Below, piece by piece: positions 15,010 to 23,719 of a stretch of 27,050 bases of DNA (position 1 is the stretch's first letter; each line of letters begins with the position of its first letter). Where the stretch lies: contig CABTZO010000010.1 in NCBI GenBank assembly GCA_902489335.1, positions 1 to 27,050 on the forward strand. The letters are read 5' to 3'. A program made the position numbers and the translations under genes. This DNA is from an uncultured Oscillospiraceae bacterium. Its GTDB lineage: Bacteria; Bacillota; Clostridia; Oscillospirales; Acutalibacteraceae. The notes beneath the pieces were generated by a model. It was not told the DNA's origin and ran no database searches. It saw only the letters and a list, made by a program, of their open reading frames with translations.

Positions 15010-15213
15010 TTATACTTGTTTTTTATCTAATAATTCTTTTATAAGTTTTGATATTTCTTCGGACATAAATTTGAAAGCTTTTATATTAATTTCTTCAGAT
15101 AAAAGTTCGTTTTCCGGCAAGTCTTCGCCGGTTATTGGGTCTTGGCCGAACGAAAGCCTATCTAAATAAAGCTTCATTGTTTGCAGTTCTTTGAGTCTTT
15201 TCGTTTCTAACAT
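15010..15213 (-). CDS. Small hypothetical protein at the end of the tad operon
   Basis: 67 residues, highly charged, predicted helical at both ends with a central QDPITGEDLPENELL stretch that looks like a conserved turn followed by a helix. No TM, no signal peptide. I do not recognise its family with certainty; similar D-P-x-T-G-E-x-L-P stretches occur in small clostridial proteins of unknown role. The ATG at 15213 lies inside the end of the WG-repeat gene (ATGTTAG overlap), so it is probably translated by coupling; a TTG at 15222 is a less likely start. No classical Shine-Dalgarno and no clear terminator after the stop. Confidence 0.65.
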   Translation of the reverse strand: MLETKRLKELQTMKLYLDRLSFGQDPITGEDLPENELLSEEINIKAFKFMSEEISKLIKELLDKKQV

Positions 15214-16523
15214 TTTTTGCAAAGAGTAATCATCATACAGGAGCCTGAATTATTTACAATCGCTTTTCCGCTTTTTGAAAAATCCGTCGCAGAATCAAAT
15301 ATGAAATCTATAACTTCTCTGCCATCGGTTTTTACATATCCCCACTTGCCATTTTTCTTGGCACAAGCATAGCCGTTCTTGGATGAATGTATTTCATCAT
15401 ATTTGAAGTCAACAATTGTCCTACCCTTTGAATCTATAAGTCCCCATTTTTGATTTTTTCTTGCCGCAAAATAACCTTTATCTTCAATTAGCGGAAAAAT
15501 ATCATCAAATGGTTTATCACAGACTCTCTTTAGATTTTTATCATAAATATAAAATTTATCTGTTTTCATTATTATATATCCAAAATTTTCAAAATTATTA
15601 TTTGAAAATCTGATGTCTTTTCCCTCTAATTTATTTTTGATTGCACCTTTATCGTCAATAAAATACCATGAGTTATCTTTTAAAACCATCGCTTTTTTAT
15701 TGTTAAAGTTTGATGCAAAAGTATAATCACCAAATTTTTCCCCATTTTTCACATTCAAAAAACTAAAAGTATTATCTTTCATTATAGGTGTAATATCTGA
15801 ATATATTCCCAAATATTCAATATCCATCAATTTATATCTGCGATTACCGTTAAAATCATAATAAGAGTAGTTTTTATCTTTATATCCCGAAATCAATTCA
15901 TTTTCTTTACTTATTTCTCCGATTTTATCAAACTTTGATAAAACTACTTTTGCCTTATCATCAACCAATGAAGTCTCTTTTTGTGATATCACTGTGAAAT
16001 ACGCTTTATCCTTTAACTCAATAAGCCTTTCGCCCTTTGTATATGGCAAAAATTTAACATAATATTTTCCGTCCAAAATTTTATCAAGATCCTGTGCTTC
16101 TCTATTGCTTTTTAAATTTTTTATCTCTTTTATTTCTTTATAAGCTTCTTTATATTTTTCATTTTCACAATAAAACTTAGCTTTTTTCAATCGTGCTTCA
16201 TCTTTCTTTTTTCCTTTACTTATAACAAGATTGCAGTATTTCATGAAATTATCTTCATCATCATTTATTTTGCTTAATTCAGTTATTTTAAAAGCAATTT
16301 TATCTGATGCTCTCAGTTCATAGGCTTCCATAAATGATTTTTGGGCATCATAATATATCTGCTGTTTCTCTAAAGTCTCTGCTTTTTGAATAAGATTTTT
16401 ATATTTTATTTCACTGTGACCATGAGTAAAAATAATTACTATCCACGATAAAATAAATATAATAAATAAAACTGTGATGACTTTGTTGTTTTTTAATGTA
16501 GAGCTTTTTGAGAATATTTCCAT
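15207..16523 (-). CDS. Membrane-anchored WG-repeat protein in the tad operon
   Basis: 438 residues. A single N-terminal TM (about 14-33) is followed by a helical region (about 40-150) with paired helices rich in Ala, Lys and Glu that resembles TPRs (KAETLEKQQIYYDAQKSF and similar). After that comes a beta-rich region of degenerate WG/KWG repeats. Two clear repeats near the C-terminus are QKWGLIDSKGRTIVDFKYDEI-like and GKWGYVKTDGREVIDF-like. The ending (GSCMMITLCKKC) breaks the pattern, so the last repeat is incomplete. AAGGAG is 10 nt before the ATG, which lies 31 nt inside the upstream TadE-like gene, so it is co-transcribed with the pilus genes. WG repeats form beta-propeller-like surfaces; a role at the outer face of the membrane near the pilus machine is inferred. 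Confidence 0.82.
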   Translation of the reverse strand: MEIFSKSSTLKNNKVITVLFIIFILSWIVIIFTHGHSEIKYKNLIQKAETLEKQQIYYDAQKSFMEAYELRASDKIAFKITELSKINDDEDNFMKYCNLVISKGKKKDEARLKKAKFYCENEKYKEAYKEIKEIKNLKSNREAQDLDKILDGKYYVKFLPYTKGERLIELKDKAYFTVISQKETSLVDDKAKVVLSKFDKIGEISKENELISGYKDKNYSYYDFNGNRRYKLMDIEYLGIYSDITPIMKDNTFSFLNVKNGEKFGDYTFASNFNNKKAMVLKDNSWYFIDDKGAIKNKLEGKDIRFSNNNFENFGYIIMKTDKFYIYDKNLKRVCDKPFDDIFPLIEDKGYFAARKNQKWGLIDSKGRTIVDFKYDEIHSSKNGYACAKKNGKWGYVKTDGREVIDFIFDSATDFSKSGKAIVNNSGSCMMITLCKKC

Positions 16524-17740
16524 ATTATTGTAACTCCTTTTTTATCAGCCGTTTCTTGCCCTATTTTTTGAAGTTCTTCTGTCATTTTTTTGTTTGATTG
16601 AACTTCTTCCGGCAAATAAATAACCATTATCTTCGAAGATATATTTTTTAATTCTGTTTTTTCCCCGTTTTCATTTGTGATATGGTTCAACTTTTTGACA
16701 TCTTTATTGAATTTATTTGACAAATGATAAATTTGCTTTTTTAAACTCTCACTGTCCAAAACATAGTCGTCTTCCTTTTTTACCGAATTTATATCGTGAA
16801 AGGAAGAGTAGGTTTTAGAAAAAATATTTATCGAATAGACTTCATATAAATCAACGTTGCCACCTTTATTTTTATATCCGTCTATTCCCTGCCCTTCCTT
16901 TACAGACATAATTTCATTGTCGTTTTTAAATACACTTACAAAAAATTTTCCCATTTGAAAATTATGTAAATCCCAAATAGAAAAGTTTTCCAGTAATTTT
17001 GACAAATCATCAGATTTTACCCAAGCCTTTGTTGAAGCTGCTTGTCTTATACTGTAATTTTTCTTTGATCTTATTATTCCGTATGGTCTCAATTTGTAAG
17101 AAACCACAACATTTACACTCTGCTGATCTGCTAAAAAGTTAGACATTGAAAAATCTAAACCGTCAAAGCCGTTATCAATACCATGCCTTATCAAAAATTT
17201 ATCGATATTATTGCCATTGTTAATGTATTGCTTAGAAATGTTTTTACATATTAACGGAGCAATTATAAGATTTGCCGCCTCATTACTTATTTGTTTGCCG
17301 CTCATAAGACTTAGAGTTTTAACTGTTGACATAGGATCTTTACAGATTTCTTGATATTTTTCTATAACCGATTTTGACACCGATTCATAGTTTTCTCGAT
17401 TTTCTGCAAGTTTTTCGCTGTAATCTAAAATTCCGTTTATATCATTTAAATTTTTTATATCCTTAATATCTTTTTGAACAAAATCGGACATATCATAAAT
17501 ACTTTTAACAAGATTATCTGTTTTTTCATCTCCTGAAGGATCCGTATTTAATACTGCCACTTGATCCGCGACATGAAGATATACAGATATTTCTTTCGCA
17601 GACATTGAGATTGCATTTTGTATTATGCTTTCTGTCTTTATTATGTAAGCAAACGATAGTAAGGCAGAAAAGAAAACTATAAAAATAGTCAGTGATAAGA
17701 TTGATTCAATTGTATAATTGCCTCTGTTATCTTTAATCAA
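16493..17740 (-). CDS. TadE-like minor pilin/pseudopilin protein
   Basis: 415 residues from TTG at 17740, chosen because GAGGG sits 7 nt upstream, it lies one base after the preceding stop, and the protein then opens with a textbook prepilin leader: IKDNRG followed by NYTIES and a ~22-residue hydrophobic helix. Cleavage after Gly would leave Glu at position 5 of the mature protein, the conserved pilin residue. A longer in-frame reading to 17818 would overlap the upstream gene by 77 nt and spoil the leader. The rest is a large soluble domain with no enzyme motif. The C-terminus (KKGVTIIWKYSQKALH) looks like an edge strand. By position it is a minor subunit or assembly factor of the Tad pilus. 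Confidence 0.8.
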   Translation of the reverse strand: MIKDNRGNYTIESILSLTIFIVFFSALLSFAYIIKTESIIQNAISMSAKEISVYLHVADQVAVLNTDPSGDEKTDNLVKSIYDMSDFVQKDIKDIKNLNDINGILDYSEKLAENRENYESVSKSVIEKYQEICKDPMSTVKTLSLMSGKQISNEAANLIIAPLICKNISKQYINNGNNIDKFLIRHGIDNGFDGLDFSMSNFLADQQSVNVVVSYKLRPYGIIRSKKNYSIRQAASTKAWVKSDDLSKLLENFSIWDLHNFQMGKFFVSVFKNDNEIMSVKEGQGIDGYKNKGGNVDLYEVYSINIFSKTYSSFHDINSVKKEDDYVLDSESLKKQIYHLSNKFNKDVKKLNHITNENGEKTELKNISSKIMVIYLPEEVQSNKKMTEELQKIGQETADKKGVTIIWKYSQKALH

Positions 17741-17741
17741 T

Positions 17742-20324
17742 TTAAAACCCTCTAATATAATCAGATTTGTAGCAATAAAAGTTTCCCATGTTCTCCCCGG
17801 TTTTATATTTTCTTGCAAACATTCCGATAAAAATTGTATTTATATTAACTTTAACTTTATCCGTCCACTTTGTGTAATGCGAAATAATGTTAAAACTTTG
17901 ATTTTTATTTTTCATATTTATACTTATACACTCTGCAGCTCTTGCAAGCATTGCCTGTTTTTTAGAACTAATATTCAAAGACAGATATGTAAAAAGTTGT
18001 AGATATTCTCGGTAGCTCAGACCCAAAGCCATTCCGGATTTGTTTTGTTTATCATCGGTATTGTCTATATTTACTTTTTCGATTTTATTTTGAAATTCAT
18101 TTAACTTTTGATGCAATTCATCACAAATATTGTCTTTGTTGCTGTCTAAAACAGACTTGATTTGATTTTTAAAATTATCTGCTATCGGTTTGGTGTAGCT
18201 TTTTACATAGTTTTGAATTTTTTCTACCATTCTGTTTTTTATTGAGTCAAGTTTTATCTTTTCTTTTTGAATAATATCCTTTTCATTTTTAATAATTGCC
18301 CGGCGCAATTCGGTAACCGTCAAACTTATCTCTTTTGAAAATTCTTTTTTTATCTGCCGAATAATTGCATCCGTAATTTTATTGTCCGAAGAATATTTTT
18401 TTAATTCATCGTCAAAAATTTTGTTTATTCTCTGCTCAACTTCTGTCGCCGACAACTGTTTCGTTCCTAAATATACTATTTGATTTATTTCCTGTTCGAT
18501 TGGAGTTAAGACAACTGACAACATCTGATCGGCTTTGCCTTGAATAAAGTTATCGGAATAATTATAAAAAGTGTTTTCTGCTTTACTTATATTATCAGTC
18601 GTCAAGTGTGTAATGTATTCGTATATATCGTCTATTTTACTTGTGCCTAATTCATCTAACGTTTTACCTATTACGTTCTTTATCCCCGACGGACTTATTG
18701 TAAGTGTCTTAGAATTTTTGAATATGGGAACTGTATTGCCGTTATTTAAAGAAACTAAATCAGTCAAAGATTCTGCAACAGACCAAGTAAACAAAATAAT
18801 ATTTTGAAAAGCTATAACCCCAACACCTGATACACTTGATAAAGCAGTAGCAAAAGCCAGGGCTTTTTCTCTTGTAACCGGATCCGTAAAAATATACATA
18901 CTGTTTGCTGCCATTCTTATTGCAAAAATTGAAGACCGAGTCAACACTATATTTTTATCTAAATCTTCGTTACCCCATAAGATATATTCTGCTTCCCCGA
19001 ATCGGCCGGTTACATCTTGAAGTTCTGTTTTACAAGGAAAATATTTGTCTATATATTCCGATATAAGTAAATTATTGTATGCTTTTTTCCCCGTCATACT
19101 TATTTTCGAAAGAAAATTCTGTTCTGATGATTGACTTTGTTCCGGTAAATTTACAAAGCTTAAAATCTCATTTCTGGTTCCCTTTGATATATAAGAATTA
19201 ATATTATCTTTTCCCTTACTAAATACTTTTTCCTTGCTGTCTGCAATAGTTTCCAATGTTTTGATAAAATCTTTAGCCTGTGTTTTATCTTCTGACGAAT
19301 CAGAAGATATAGGCATAATAAAATCGGGATCTTCCGTAACATTTAAGTCTTCATAAATAAAATCTTTTTCCTTAAGAGTAAATTTTTCGGGATCCGATTT
19401 ATTATAAAGAGTCGTTAAAAAATCAATATCTTTGTTACATGCATCTATAAGTTCCATATATGTCTGTTTCTCTTCAACAATTTTTTTATAGTCTTTTTCA
19501 ATTGTTTTTATTTTTGACTCTTCAGTATCTTCTTTTTTACTTTTATTTTCATGATCCGCATAACTTTGAGCTTCATCTTTGATTTTTTGAATTGATTTTA
19601 TTTTTTCTTTTAAATTTTTTCTGGTTTCCGTCAACTTTTTATCATCAATATTTTTTATGCTTTTTTTTAATGTTTTTAAGTCATTGTCAAAGTTTGATTT
19701 TCGCAAGAGTTGTATCTTATCGGATAAATTTTCTATGTTTTTTAATTTGTTTTTTATTTGTCCTATTTGTTTTTTCTGATGTTTATTAAAGTCTATTGCC
19801 GTTTTGGCCGACTTTAAAACATTTACTTTTTCCAATATTCCCTCACTTAAATATAAAGGTCCACGAAGTTTCATGTGATCTGTAATTTGCCTTTCTAAAA
19901 CCTCGGGATTTGCGATACATGAGTTTTTATCAAAACTAATGTTAAATTCTTCCGGTGATAGATTTGTCAAATTATCTTTTTTGCCTGATATCTTTCTCGA
20001 AAAAATCCCGTTAACAAAATTTCTGCTGTAAGAGTTTTGCTTGAAAACAGAGTTTTTGGAAAGCAAATTGGATCCGAAATAATATCCCCCGAGCGAAGAT
20101 AGTTCTGTGTCGTTTTTATTTGTGGCAAAAAGTCCATATAATTCATATAAATCAATGTCATAGGTTGAAGCAACGGCATTTGAAGCAAGATCATCGGCAT
20201 TTGCAATTTCAGATTTAGCGGTTGATATTTTAAATGCATCTATAATCAAACCTGCACACAAGACCATAGGGACCAAACATAAGGTCAAAAAAATTGAAAC
20301 GCTTCCCTCAAAATCAATTTTCAT
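17742..20324 (-). CDS. DUF5702-type Tad-associated protein
   Basis: 860 residues. The N-terminus (EGSVSIFLTLCLVPMVLCAG, residues 6-25) is a TadG/DUF5702-like membrane segment after a short Gly-containing leader, followed by an alpha-helix as in TadE/TadG proteins. Residues ~170-300 are very rich in Lys, Glu and Asp with long predicted coiled coils. A mid-protein hydrophobic part (VIAFQNIILFTWSVAESLTD, about 495-515) and a C-terminal YREYLQLFTYLSL region resemble what I recall of DUF5702. The start ATG has AAGGTGAT 7 nt upstream and overlaps the tadE stop by 11 nt. These proteins occur in clostridial tad loci in the position of TadG and probably act at the pilus base or tip; the exact role is unknown. 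Confidence 0.8.
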   Translation of the reverse strand: MKIDFEGSVSIFLTLCLVPMVLCAGLIIDAFKISTAKSEIANADDLASNAVASTYDIDLYELYGLFATNKNDTELSSLGGYYFGSNLLSKNSVFKQNSYSRNFVNGIFSRKISGKKDNLTNLSPEEFNISFDKNSCIANPEVLERQITDHMKLRGPLYLSEGILEKVNVLKSAKTAIDFNKHQKKQIGQIKNKLKNIENLSDKIQLLRKSNFDNDLKTLKKSIKNIDDKKLTETRKNLKEKIKSIQKIKDEAQSYADHENKSKKEDTEESKIKTIEKDYKKIVEEKQTYMELIDACNKDIDFLTTLYNKSDPEKFTLKEKDFIYEDLNVTEDPDFIMPISSDSSEDKTQAKDFIKTLETIADSKEKVFSKGKDNINSYISKGTRNEILSFVNLPEQSQSSEQNFLSKISMTGKKAYNNLLISEYIDKYFPCKTELQDVTGRFGEAEYILWGNEDLDKNIVLTRSSIFAIRMAANSMYIFTDPVTREKALAFATALSSVSGVGVIAFQNIILFTWSVAESLTDLVSLNNGNTVPIFKNSKTLTISPSGIKNVIGKTLDELGTSKIDDIYEYITHLTTDNISKAENTFYNYSDNFIQGKADQMLSVVLTPIEQEINQIVYLGTKQLSATEVEQRINKIFDDELKKYSSDNKITDAIIRQIKKEFSKEISLTVTELRRAIIKNEKDIIQKEKIKLDSIKNRMVEKIQNYVKSYTKPIADNFKNQIKSVLDSNKDNICDELHQKLNEFQNKIEKVNIDNTDDKQNKSGMALGLSYREYLQLFTYLSLNISSKKQAMLARAAECISINMKNKNQSFNIISHYTKWTDKVKVNINTIFIGMFARKYKTGENMGNFYCYKSDYIRGF

Positions 20325-20766
20325 TTCGTATCACCTTGTTTTTAGTTTCTTCTATTCGTTGTTTTATTTTTTCTGTTTTATTATTTGATAAATATTTATC
20401 GAAAAGTTCTTCGGAAAAATTCATTTGATCAACTGTTTGAGAGGCTTTTATTGCTTTACCGTATGCAGTGTCTTTGAATACCCCTTTTCTCACATCAACT
20501 TTGATTTTTTCTGAAAAAAGACCTCTATTTTTTGTAAGAACATAATCCGAATTTTGATTTTCTTCTTTTTTCCCTATCTCTATCCGTTCTATTTCTTTTG
20601 TCATGATGTTGTTGGCTTGACTATAACACGATAGGTAATAGCCCACACTCATACTTATTGTTATTAAAAAGAAAAGAACACTTATTACAATCGGTAAAAT
20701 CAGAGCCATCTCGACAACTTGAACCGCTCCGGAATTTTCCTTAAAGTATTTTGTCAATAACCTCAA
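20314..20766 (-). CDS. tadE: TadE-family pilus assembly protein
   Basis: 150 residues. The N-terminus (FKENSG, then AVQVVEMALILPIVISVLFF) is a classical TadE leader and hydrophobic helix with a Gly cleavage site and Glu at about +6. The remainder is a charged soluble domain. The start is TTG, either at 20766 directly after the pilin stop or at 20757 with GAGG 3 nt upstream; the first gives MRLLTKYF and is kept. In Tad systems TadE and TadF are pseudopilins processed by the prepilin peptidase. It lies between the pilin gene and the DUF5702 gene, with overlaps on the downstream side. Confidence 0.85.
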   Translation of the reverse strand: MRLLTKYFKENSGAVQVVEMALILPIVISVLFFLITISMSVGYYLSCYSQANNIMTKEIERIEIGKKEENQNSDYVLTKNRGLFSEKIKVDVRKGVFKDTAYGKAIKASQTVDQMNFSEELFDKYLSNNKTEKIKQRIEETKNKVIRNEN

Positions 20767-20937
20767 TCAAATTCCCATTCCCTCTCTCATTTTTTCAAAT
20801 AATCCGTTTAAAATTTGTCCCATCTGACCTTCGAATATTGCAACTAAAGCTATAACTACAATAATAATCAGGATGATTGCGATTATATTTGTTTCTCCCT
20901 TGTTATTTTTAATAAACTCCATAAATTTTTTCTTCAT
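20767..20937 (-). CDS. flp: Flp1-like pilin (major Tad pilus subunit candidate)
   Basis: A 56-residue gene. It begins MKKKFMEFIKNNKGETN, then has a hydrophobic helix of about 19 residues (IIAIILIIIVVIALVAIF) and a short amphipathic tail EGQMGQILNGLFEKMREGMG. Leader, single helix and tail match the short Flp1-like pilins of clostridial tad loci. GAGGGT lies 4-5 nt before the ATG, and the stop TGA is directly followed by the tadE start. Predicted processing is after Gly14. The usual Glu at +5 of mature Flp is absent; the only nearby Glu is at +1. Position between tadC and tadE supports the call. Confidence 0.85.
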   Translation of the reverse strand: MKKKFMEFIKNNKGETNIIAIILIIIVVIALVAIFEGQMGQILNGLFEKMREGMGI

Positions 20938-20944
20938 GATACCC

Positions 20945-21808
20945 TCATTTCATAATATCGGAAAAAAGCGGAACAATAATCATAAAAACGATTCCTATAA
21001 ACATTAATATTATTGGAAATAATAATCTTTGATCTGCTATTATCGCTTTCTTCTTTACCTTTTGTTTTTTCATTTCAAAATTTTCACCTGATGCCAACAA
21101 AAATGTTTCTCTGAGATTATCTCCACCTTTCCTAATGTTTTCCAAAATCAGAAGCACAAATTTTCGTACCTCGTGATTATCCGTACTTTTAGAAAGCTCT
21201 TCCAAGGCTTTTGAAAAACTTTCTCCGTTTTCAACTTCTTTATCCGCTTTTTGCATAAGTTTGTAAAATTTTTCATCAGAACTATAAGCCACTTCTTTCC
21301 AGGCGTTTTTCAATATTATTCCGGAACTCAAAAGTAGAGTTAACTTTAAATAAACATTCGGCAAAGCAGAATCAATTTCATCACTTATTTGTTTTTTACT
21401 GTTATAAAATGATAGGAAAATATACAAACATAGCACTAAAGAAAGTAAATTTATATATATAATTGTTTTATGATTCTCTGAAACAGCCGCTGTTATCAGA
21501 GAAAGAAATAAAAACATCAAAAAATAACTTATTTGAGCGGCCGTAATTTCTTTTGCTTTTTTAAGTTTTTCATTTATATTGAAAACATCTGAAATACATT
21601 TAAGATTTATTTTAATTAAAGACTTTATTAAAAAACTATTTTTAAATCTATATAAAATAAATTCACCTATAACGAAACTGTCTTTTAATATGAAAATATT
21701 ATCCTTTATTTCATTTTTTTCCTTTATTTCATTTTTTGAATATATAAAAAATGAAATAAGCAAAGTGGCTAGGCTTTGATAAACCAAAATATTTGTTAAA
21801 CTCATCAT
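20945..21808 (-). CDS. tadC: Tad pilus inner-membrane platform protein TadC
   Basis: 287 residues with hydrophobic segments at the N-terminus (about 7-22), two in the middle (about 92-108 and 117-132), and one near the C-terminus (262-283). The central cytoplasmic part (ALPNVYLKLTLLLSSG, then GESFSKALEELSKS and FVLLILENIRKGGDNLRE) is the T2SS-F (GspF-like) domain of TadB/TadC. The platform couples the CpaF motor to pilin assembly. The start overlaps the tadB stop (ATGATG with TGA), and either Met of the pair may be used. Only 7 nt separate it from the pilin gene. Confidence 0.88.
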   Translation of the reverse strand: MMSLTNILVYQSLATLLISFFIYSKNEIKEKNEIKDNIFILKDSFVIGEFILYRFKNSFLIKSLIKINLKCISDVFNINEKLKKAKEITAAQISYFLMFLFLSLITAAVSENHKTIIYINLLSLVLCLYIFLSFYNSKKQISDEIDSALPNVYLKLTLLLSSGIILKNAWKEVAYSSDEKFYKLMQKADKEVENGESFSKALEELSKSTDNHEVRKFVLLILENIRKGGDNLRETFLLASGENFEMKKQKVKKKAIIADQRLLFPIILMFIGIVFMIIVPLFSDIMK

Positions 21809-22506
21809 ATCTTTATATCCGTAATTCTCTGTCCGATATAAAACGCAATTATAAATATTATTACTGCGATAATACGTACAACTAAAGTCAAATTATCAAT
21901 CTTGTAATTGAGCATATATTTCATTGCCAAACTTACTATAAACGGCATAACAAAGAGTATATATACTTCATTTTTTGATGATGCGAGAATTGTTGATATC
22001 TCACTTTCTGTCCTTATTTTTTCACTTATTACTCTCTTGCTGTCCGAGATCAGTTTGGAGATGTTGCCTCCGCTCCTGTTACATATTTGGAAAGAATCAG
22101 CAAAAATTTTTATTTCTTCTATATCACAATTCTCCCCCATCTTGAATAGCAAAGTTTCCGGAGATTCTGAATTTTCAAGTCCTCTTCTTATCTTCAAGCT
22201 CTCATCAGCAATTAAACTTTTTTCTCCATGTATTCTTTTCATCTCATCATGAACTTGAATTAAGGAATTAAAAGTGTTGTTTCCTGCCATAATTGATGAG
22301 TTTAGGAAATCTAAAAAATCAATAAACTGCAGACGAAGTGTATCCTCGGACTTTTTCTTAATTCTATTTTGTAAAAGATGCAGCAACATTATTCCGCAAC
22401 AAACTGTGCTTACAAGACATATATAAATGTTTTCAAATAAAAAATACGTACAGATTGCAGGAACGATAAAACATGGTAATAAATAAAAAATATTTTTATT
22501 CCTCAT
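21805..22506 (-). CDS. tadB: Tad pilus inner-membrane platform protein TadB
   Basis: 233 residues. Two TM segments lie at the N-terminus (about 7-24 and 28-46) and two at the C-terminus (about 179-196 and 205-226). In between is a T2SS-F domain with FIDFLDFLNSSIMAGNN, LIQVHDEM and SFQICNRSGGNISKLI, a motif set typical of TadB. It is shorter than many proteobacterial TadB proteins (about 300 residues), consistent with loss of the extended N-terminus. It overlaps cpaF by 11 nt and tadC by 4 nt, so expression is coupled. Confidence 0.88.
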   Translation of the reverse strand: MRNKNIFYLLPCFIVPAICTYFLFENIYICLVSTVCCGIMLLHLLQNRIKKKSEDTLRLQFIDFLDFLNSSIMAGNNTFNSLIQVHDEMKRIHGEKSLIADESLKIRRGLENSESPETLLFKMGENCDIEEIKIFADSFQICNRSGGNISKLISDSKRVISEKIRTESEISTILASSKNEVYILFVMPFIVSLAMKYMLNYKIDNLTLVVRIIAVIIFIIAFYIGQRITDIKI

Positions 22507-23710
22507 AGAATCCTCCTATTCTCAATTTAAAATCATTGTTTATTTTATTTGTGGTTCTTATAAGACTCCCGTTAACTTTGTCGATTTTAGAATTTTTGTT
22601 TTCCTCAAAGATATATATTGGATTCAATAATATTTTTCCGTTTTGATATCTGAGAACTTCACTTATTTCGGTTATATGTCGTGTTGAATCTCTCATTCGG
22701 CTTATATGAACAACAAATTCAATGGATGTTGTTATCATTTCTTTAATTGCATTCAGCGGAATGTTTTCATAGTTTTGCATAATCATTGTTTCCAATCTTG
22801 AAAACATATCTTTTGCAGAATTTGCGTGTCCGGTTGACATTGATCCCTCATGTCCTGTATTCATTGCCTGGAGCATATCAATTGCTTCAGCACCTCTGAC
22901 TTCGCCTACTATAATTCTTTCCGGTCGCATTCTAAGAGAAGTTTTGATCAAATCTCGAACGGTTATTTTTCCTATACCCGCAGAATTGGCTTGACGGACT
23001 TCCATTGATACATGATTTTTAATTTTGGGATCCAGCCTAATTTCTGCCGAGTCTTCAATAAGCACAATTCGTTCTTTTTCATCTATAAAATTTGTCAAAA
23101 CATTTAGTAATGTTGTTTTTCCGGCACTTGTTCCGCCACTGATAAATATGTTGTATTTAGTTTTTACAAGATTTTCCAGAAAATTAAGTGCTGTTTTTGT
23201 AACGGTGCCGGTTTTTATTAAATCCTCTCCGGTAATTGCTTTTTTCGGAAATTTTCTTATCGTCACAATCGGCCCTTTTTCAACAATCGGTTCTATAACA
23301 ACATTTACTCTTTCTCCGGAATTGAGCCTGACGTCTACAATAGGATTTGCCGTATTTATTTCTCTTCCTGCTTTGCCAACCATCTTGAAAACAACATCTT
23401 CTAACTGTTTTTTATTTTCAAATCTTAAAGAAGAGAGATATAATCTTCCGTTTTTCTCTACAAAAATCTGATCGTAACCGTTTATCATTATTTCACTGAT
23501 CTCATCATCGTCGATAAGGTCATCGATTACTCCAAAGCCCCTTATTCTGCTGTAGATTTTGTCAACAGCGGCAATTTTTTCGTCTATATTTAAATATTCT
23601 TTTTTTGAATATTTTTCTACTTCGTCTTTAATCAGAGCAAATAAGTCTTGGTCAGAGAATTCGCGTTCCAATAGGATTTTACCTATTTTTTCTTCTATTT
23701 CCTTAAGCAT
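22496..23710 (-). CDS. cpaF: CpaF/TadA-type secretion ATPase (pilus motor)
   Basis: 404 residues. An N-terminal domain (1-150) carries the ISEIMINGYDQIFVEKNG stretch conserved in CpaF. The ATPase core has Walker A GGTSAGKTT (192-200), the Asp box VLIEDSAEI, Walker B RIIVGEVRG (about 261-269), and the His box TGHEGSMSTGHANS. It is a GspE/VirB11-like hexameric ATPase that drives Tad pilus extension (and probably retraction) from the cytoplasmic face. GAGGTGAT is 4 nt before the ATG; the tadZ stop lies just upstream. All catalytic motifs are intact, so the machine should be active. Confidence 0.95.
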   Translation of the reverse strand: MLKEIEEKIGKILLEREFSDQDLFALIKDEVEKYSKKEYLNIDEKIAAVDKIYSRIRGFGVIDDLIDDDEISEIMINGYDQIFVEKNGRLYLSSLRFENKKQLEDVVFKMVGKAGREINTANPIVDVRLNSGERVNVVIEPIVEKGPIVTIRKFPKKAITGEDLIKTGTVTKTALNFLENLVKTKYNIFISGGTSAGKTTLLNVLTNFIDEKERIVLIEDSAEIRLDPKIKNHVSMEVRQANSAGIGKITVRDLIKTSLRMRPERIIVGEVRGAEAIDMLQAMNTGHEGSMSTGHANSAKDMFSRLETMIMQNYENIPLNAIKEMITTSIEFVVHISRMRDSTRHITEISEVLRYQNGKILLNPIYIFEENKNSKIDKVNGSLIRTTNKINNDFKLRIGGFYEE

Positions 23711-23719
23711 AAAATCACC

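Noticed and set aside
15207..15260. Frameshift at the end of the WG-repeat gene
   Set aside because: The final repeat looks cut short, but the stop is coupled to the next gene's start and no alternative frame restores a clear WG repeat by eye.
17741..17818. N-terminal extension of the second TadE-like protein
   Set aside because: It would overlap the DUF5702 gene by 77 nt and place 26 residues before the prepilin leader; the TTG at 17740 has GAGGG at the right distance.
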